Below are positions 4,735 to 8,863 of a DNA stretch of 8,863 nt, one piece after another (within the stretch, counting starts at the first letter, position 1; each line of letters opens with the position of its first letter). A program made the translations under genes and the position numbers. The notes under the pieces are model-generated. The model did no database searches. It was not told where the DNA came from and saw only the letters and a program-made list of their open reading frames with translations. Origin of the DNA: Paenibacillus sp. (GTDB lineage: Bacteria; Bacillota; Bacilli; Paenibacillales; NBRC-103111); NCBI GenBank assembly GCA_029239545.1, contig JARBUQ010000157.1:1-8863 (forward strand), in the 5' to 3' direction.

Positions 4735-6219
4735 TTAAGGTAAATTACTGGCTCCCATCAAGTAACGGTCGCATTCCCTGGCTGCCTCGCGTCCTTCATT
4801 GATGGCCCATACTACCAGACTTTGACCGCGTCTCATATCACCCGCTGCGAATACGCCATCCACGCTGGTGGCGTATTTGCCGTACTCTGCCTTGGCATTT
4901 GAGCGCTCATCCAAGGCGACCCCCAGCTGCTCCAGCAGCGGACTTTCAGGTCCCATAAAACCCATAGCGAGAAGCACAAGCTGAGCCGGGTACACCTTCT
5001 CACTGCCTGGAACTTCAACGGGTGAGAAGCGGCCTTGAGCATCCTTCTGCCACTCAATACGAACTGTGTGCAGCTCCTTCAGGCGTCCCTCTTCATCCCC
5101 TACGAAACGTTTGGTAGAGATCATATATTCACGCGGATCATCTCCGAATAATGCAGTCGCTTCCTCTTGCCCATAATCGAGCTTGTAGACTTTAGGCCAT
5201 TCAGGCCAAGGATTATTAGCCGCCCGCTTCTCAGGAGGCTTGCCCATAATCTCGAACTGTGTAACACTGCTGCAGCCATGGCGAATGGAAGTACCGACGC
5301 AATCTGTTCCCGTATCACCGCCGCCGATTACTATAACATCCTTGCCCGCAGCAGAAATATATTGGCCGTCTTCATGATCGGAATCCAGAAGGCTCTTCGT
5401 ATTGCGACGTAAAAATTCCATTGCCGGGTAAATCCCCTCGAGCTGTCTTCCTTCAATGGGCAGGTCGCGAGCCTTGGTCGCTCCGCCGCACAACACCACA
5501 GAATCGAATTCGCTAAGCAGCTGCTGCGCATCATAATTCACACCAACCTCAACACCTGTGCGGAATTGGACACCTTCGGCCGCCATCAGATCAACTCGAC
5601 GCTGCACGACAGCTTTATCCAACTTCATATTCGGGATGCCGTACATTAATAAGCCGCCAATGCGGTCGGCTCTCTCGAACACCGTCACTGTGTGGCCTGC
5701 TTTATTCAGCTGTGCAGCACAGGCAAGACCGGATGGTCCAGAGCCAATAACCGCCACTTTCTTCCCGGTGCGATGCGCTGGCGGCTGAGGTTCAATCCAA
5801 CCTTCGTCGAAGCCTTTGTCTACGATGGCTTTCTCGATATTCTTAATCGTCACCGGGGAACCGTTCAATCCAACTGTACACGATCCTTCACACGGAGCAG
5901 GACATACGCGTCCAGTGAATTCCGGGAAGTTATTCGTCTTATGCAGCCGATCCAGCGCTTCCCTCCATAGCCCACGATAGACCAGATCATTCCATTCCGG
6001 AATCAGATTGTTGACTGGACAACCGGAAGCCATTCCGGCGATCAGCTTGCCGGTGTGGCAGAACGGAATGCCGCAGTCCATGCAGCGTCCTCCCTGTGTC
6101 TGCAGGTTCTCCACTGGCAGCTTCATAACAAATTCCTTCCAATCCTGTTTCCTCAGAAGGGGCGGTCGTTCCGCCGCCGTCTCTCGCTCGTAATCAATAA
6201 ATCCGGTCGGTTTTCCCAT
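4735..6219 (-). CDS. gltD: Glutamate synthase (NADPH) small subunit
   Basis: 494 residues, the normal length. GltD takes electrons from NAD(P)H through FAD and passes them via iron-sulfur centres to GltB for reductive synthesis of glutamate from glutamine and 2-oxoglutarate in the cytoplasm. The N-terminal Fe-S domain shows Cys46, 49, 54 and 67 (RCMDCGIPFC, then SGCPVNN) and Cys106, 110 and 114 (CPAPCEGSC). The FAD Rossmann motif is GSGPSGL (159-165), the NAD(P)H site GGGDTGTDC (299-307), and the C-terminal FAD segment AAGD starts at about 458. All key residues are intact. It starts 20 bases after the gltB stop; the Shine-Dalgarno AAGGAGGGG overlaps that stop and lies 12-14 bases from the ATG, slightly long. 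It is co-transcribed with gltB as the last gene. No terminator is visible beyond its stop before the convergent small gene. Confidence 0.97.
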   Translation of the reverse strand: MGKPTGFIDYERETAAERPPLLRKQDWKEFVMKLPVENLQTQGGRCMDCGIPFCHTGKLIAGMASGCPVNNLIPEWNDLVYRGLWREALDRLHKTNNFPEFTGRVCPAPCEGSCTVGLNGSPVTIKNIEKAIVDKGFDEGWIEPQPPAHRTGKKVAVIGSGPSGLACAAQLNKAGHTVTVFERADRIGGLLMYGIPNMKLDKAVVQRRVDLMAAEGVQFRTGVEVGVNYDAQQLLSEFDSVVLCGGATKARDLPIEGRQLEGIYPAMEFLRRNTKSLLDSDHEDGQYISAAGKDVIVIGGGDTGTDCVGTSIRHGCSSVTQFEIMGKPPEKRAANNPWPEWPKVYKLDYGQEEATALFGDDPREYMISTKRFVGDEEGRLKELHTVRIEWQKDAQGRFSPVEVPGSEKVYPAQLVLLAMGFMGPESPLLEQLGVALDERSNAKAEYGKYATSVDGVFAAGDMRRGQSLVVWAINEGREAARECDRYLMGASNLP

Positions 6220-6239
6220 CGTTGTTACCGTCCCCTCCT

Positions 6240-8863
6240 TTAGTTCCCGCTCGCGCGGGATAAGTCGTCGCGATTCTCTTCGAATGCAACCATAATCGCA
6301 TCCTCATTGCTGAGCCCATTGAATTTGCCTCGTTCAATGGATTCGAACATCCGTTTGTAGTCCCTTGGAATAACTTTGACGAAGCTCCAAACGAGCTCCT
6401 CCCAATGATTCAAAACCCTATGGGCGACAGCGCTGTCCGTAAATTTGGCGTGATTGCGTATCATAAGGAGCACTTCATTCGTTTCGTATTGATTGTCCAG
6501 ATTCTCGAAAAGCACCATCTCTTTATTGCAGCGATCCTTAAAGGAACCGTCCTCATCAAATACATACGCGATGCCGCCCGACATCCCTGCCGCGAAGTTG
6601 CGCCCGGTTGGCCCTAACACTACAACGCGACCGCCCGTCATATATTCACAGCCGTGATCGCCCACACCTTCTACAACAGCGCGTACTCCGCTATTGCGGA
6701 CACAGAAGCGCTCGCCGGCGATCCCGCGAATATAGGCTTCTCCGTCTGTTGCTCCATACAAGGCAACATTCCCGATAATGACATTGTCCTGCGGCACGAA
6801 TGACGCATCCACAGGCGGGAATATAATGATTTTGCCGCCGGATAAGCCTTTGCCAACATAGTCGTTGGCGTCGCCTTCAAGCGACAGCGTCATCCCGTTC
6901 GGCATGAACGCACCGAAGCTCTGACCTGCCGATCCGTTGAAGTGGAAGCGTATCGTGTCATGCGGCAGCCCCTCCGCGCCGTAACGGCGTGTCAGCTCGC
7001 TGCCCACGATCGTGCCCACGACCCGATTCGTATTGCGAATCGGCAGGATCGCGTGCACATGCTCTCGACGCTCGAGAGCAGGCTCACTCAGCGCGAGCAG
7101 CTGCTTCATGTCGAGCGAGTCGCCGAGCCGGTGATCCTGCGGCACGCTGCAATAACGGCCGATGTGCTCAGGCACATCGGGGCGGTGCAGCAGCGCGGAC
7201 AGGTCGACGCGGCGCGCCTTCCATTGCTCGCGCTCGCCCGCTGCGGGCACGTCGGCGCCTTCGCCCAGGAAGGCAGCCGGCTCCAGCACATCCGTGCGCC
7301 CGATCATTTCGTTCACGGAGCGGAAGCCCAGCTCCGCCATAATCTCGCGCATATCCTGCGCGAGGAAGCGCATGAAGTTGGCGACATGCTCCGGATCGCC
7401 AGCGAACTTCTTGCGCAGCTCCGGATTCTGCGTCGCTACGCCGACCGGACACGTGTCAAGGTGGCAGACACGCATCATCACACAGCCGACTACGACTAGC
7501 GGCGCTGTGGAGAACCCGAACTCCTCAGCTCCGAGCAGCGCTGCAATCACGACGTCACGGCCAGTCATAAGCTTGCCGTCCGTTTCCACAACGATCCGAT
7601 CACGCAAGCCATTCAGCAGCAGCGTCTGGTGAGCTTCTGCCAAGCCAAGCTCCCAAGGCAATCCCGCATGCTTAATGCTCGTACGTGGAGAAGCTCCGGT
7701 CCCTCCGTCATATCCGCTGATCAGCACAACATCGGCACGTCCTTTGGCGACACCGGCAGCAATCGTGCCTACGCCCACCTCGGAGACGAGCTTCACATTA
7801 ATTCGAGCGCGAGGATTAGCATTCTTGAGGTCATGGATAAGCTCGGCTAGATCCTCGATGGAATATATATCGTGATGCGGCGGCGGAGAGATCAAACCTA
7901 CTCCTGGCGTAGAACCTCGCACCTCGGCGATCCAAGGATACACCTTCTTGCCCGGCAGCTGGCCGCCTTCACCCGGCTTGGCCCCCTGTGCCATCTTGAT
8001 CTGAATCTCGTCAGCGTTGACCAGATAGTGACTGCTGACCCCAAAACGGCCAGACGCCACCTGCTTAATCGCGCTTCTGCGCAAATCTCCATTCGCATCC
8101 GGTTTGAATCGGCTCGGATGCTCCCCGCCTTCACCGGTATTGCTCTTCCCGCCGATGCGATTCATCGCAATGGCAAGCGTCTCATGCGCCTCGGAGCTGA
8201 TCGAGCCGTAGGACATCGCCCCTGTTTTGAACCGGCGGCAAATAGCCTCCACAGATTCAACCTCGTCGAGAGGAACCGAAGGCCGCTCTCCCTTGAATTG
8301 CAGCAGGCCGCGTAAAGTAGCCGTCTGACGGGAATGATCGTTCACCATTGCCGCATATTGTCGGTACAAGCTGTAATTGTTCGTCCGCGAGGCATTCTGC
8401 AGAGCATGAATCGTCTCGGGACGATACAAATGCAGATCCCCATCCTTGCGATATTGATATTCTCCGCCAGCGTCAAGCGTAGCGTCGACTCCCTCTTGTG
8501 GAGAGAAGGCGCGGCGGTGCCTCGTCAGCATTTCCTCGGCAATGACCTCCAGCCCTATCCCCTCTATACGCGTTGGCGTCCAAGTGAAATATTGCTCCAC
8601 CAAAGAAGATTTCAGGCCGATGGCTTCGAATATTTGAGCTCCCCTGTAGCTTTGGACAGTGGAGATTCCCATCTTGGACAAAACTTTAACGACGCCTTTG
8701 GTGGCACCTTTAATATAACGATATACCGCTTCCTTGTGAGTAACATTCTTGAGCTTGTTCTGGCTAATTAACCCCTCCAGCGAATCTATCGCCAAATAAG
8801 GATTGATGGCACTTGCCCCATATCCCAGCAGCAGGGCAAAATGATGCACCTCACGCGGTTCTC
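6240..8863 (-). CDS. gltB: Glutamate synthase large subunit, N-terminal part beyond the right edge
   Basis: The open frame continues through base 8863, so the 5' end is outside. 873 residues are visible of roughly 1,520-1,535 expected, and the glutaminase (Ntn) domain lies off-window. The GTG at 8847-8849 is an internal Val within EPREVHHFALLLGYGASAINPY, a conserved GltB stretch, not a start. Counting the first full codon (8859-8861) as 1, the end of the central domain is followed by the FMN/2-oxoglutarate synthase domain (about 150-530): SYGSIS (217-222), KPGEGGQLPG (295-304), SPPPHHDIYSIEDL (325-338) and SGYDGGTGASP (382-392). The 3Fe-4S cysteines are 460, 466 and 471 in the C-x5-C-x4-C pattern. 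The GXGXG beta-helix domain covers about 640-765. The protein is called GltA in Bacillus nomenclature. It is upstream of gltD in one operon; the promoter is outside. Odd: codons around 7081-7320 are far richer in GC than the rest. Confidence 0.97.
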   Translation of the reverse strand, partial: EPREVHHFALLLGYGASAINPYLAIDSLEGLISQNKLKNVTHKEAVYRYIKGATKGVVKVLSKMGISTVQSYRGAQIFEAIGLKSSLVEQYFTWTPTRIEGIGLEVIAEEMLTRHRRAFSPQEGVDATLDAGGEYQYRKDGDLHLYRPETIHALQNASRTNNYSLYRQYAAMVNDHSRQTATLRGLLQFKGERPSVPLDEVESVEAICRRFKTGAMSYGSISSEAHETLAIAMNRIGGKSNTGEGGEHPSRFKPDANGDLRRSAIKQVASGRFGVSSHYLVNADEIQIKMAQGAKPGEGGQLPGKKVYPWIAEVRGSTPGVGLISPPPHHDIYSIEDLAELIHDLKNANPRARINVKLVSEVGVGTIAAGVAKGRADVVLISGYDGGTGASPRTSIKHAGLPWELGLAEAHQTLLLNGLRDRIVVETDGKLMTGRDVVIAALLGAEEFGFSTAPLVVVGCVMMRVCHLDTCPVGVATQNPELRKKFAGDPEHVANFMRFLAQDMREIMAELGFRSVNEMIGRTDVLEPAAFLGEGADVPAAGEREQWKARRVDLSALLHRPDVPEHIGRYCSVPQDHRLGDSLDMKQLLALSEPALERREHVHAILPIRNTNRVVGTIVGSELTRRYGAEGLPHDTIRFHFNGSAGQSFGAFMPNGMTLSLEGDANDYVGKGLSGGKIIIFPPVDASFVPQDNVIIGNVALYGATDGEAYIRGIAGERFCVRNSGVRAVVEGVGDHGCEYMTGGRVVVLGPTGRNFAAGMSGGIAYVFDEDGSFKDRCNKEMVLFENLDNQYETNEVLLMIRNHAKFTDSAVAHRVLNHWEELVWSFVKVIPRDYKRMFESIERGKFNGLSNEDAIMVAFEENRDDLSRASGN

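Noticed and set aside
6942..7499. Plus-strand open frame of 185 codons opposite gltB
   Set aside because: Shadow of the GC-rich part of gltB, where stop codons are rare in all frames; no family features.
8847..8849. GTG as a start codon for the gltB fragment
   Set aside because: The frame stays open to the window edge and the preceding residues EPRE belong to the conserved REVHHFALLLGYG stretch, so this is an internal Val.

Overview
The window looks like chromosomal DNA from a low-to-mid GC Firmicute, most likely a Paenibacillus or close relative. The reasons are strong Shine-Dalgarno sequences (GGAGG, GAGGG), a LacI/GalR-type regulator, a split UxaA-type dehydratase, and a gltB-gltD pair. 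This is inferred from protein style and gene content; no 16S or other marker is present.

Left half (1-4348) is a sugar-acid catabolic locus. A leftward operon carries a small SAF-domain subunit (1863-2213), a large UxaA-type hydro-lyase subunit (706-1866, joined to the small subunit by an ATGA overlap), and a short-chain dehydrogenase (SDR1) that runs off the left edge (1-645). A LacI-family regulator (2381-3397) is transcribed divergently. Beyond it, a second short-chain dehydrogenase (SDR2, 3486-4259) points back toward the regulator and shares a bidirectional terminator with it (3435-3468). Near-identical 16-bp operator-like sites lie in the regulator/operon intergenic region (2284-2299) and in front of SDR2 (4308-4323). 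Each sits on or next to the -10 of a TTGACA / TATGTT promoter. The simplest reading is one regulon: the LacI protein represses the dehydratase-SDR1 operon, SDR2 and probably itself until a sugar-acid signal appears. The likely chemistry is dehydration of an aldonate to a 2-keto-3-deoxy acid, with SDR oxidation or reduction before or after that step. The substrate cannot be read from sequence.

Middle (4349-4734): a non-coding stretch, then a probable promoter (TATAAT at 4465-4470) and a small two-helix membrane protein of unknown function (about 4511-4711). This gene converges on gltD with a gap of only 23 bases.

Right half (4735-8863): the leftward gltB-gltD operon for glutamate synthase. 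gltD is complete. gltB is cut by the right edge; its C-terminal 873 residues are visible, including the FMN/2-oxoglutarate synthase domain, the 3Fe-4S cysteines and the GXGXG beta-helix domain. Part of gltB (about 7081-7320) is much more GC-rich than the rest of the window, and several perfect hairpins lie in or next to that part.
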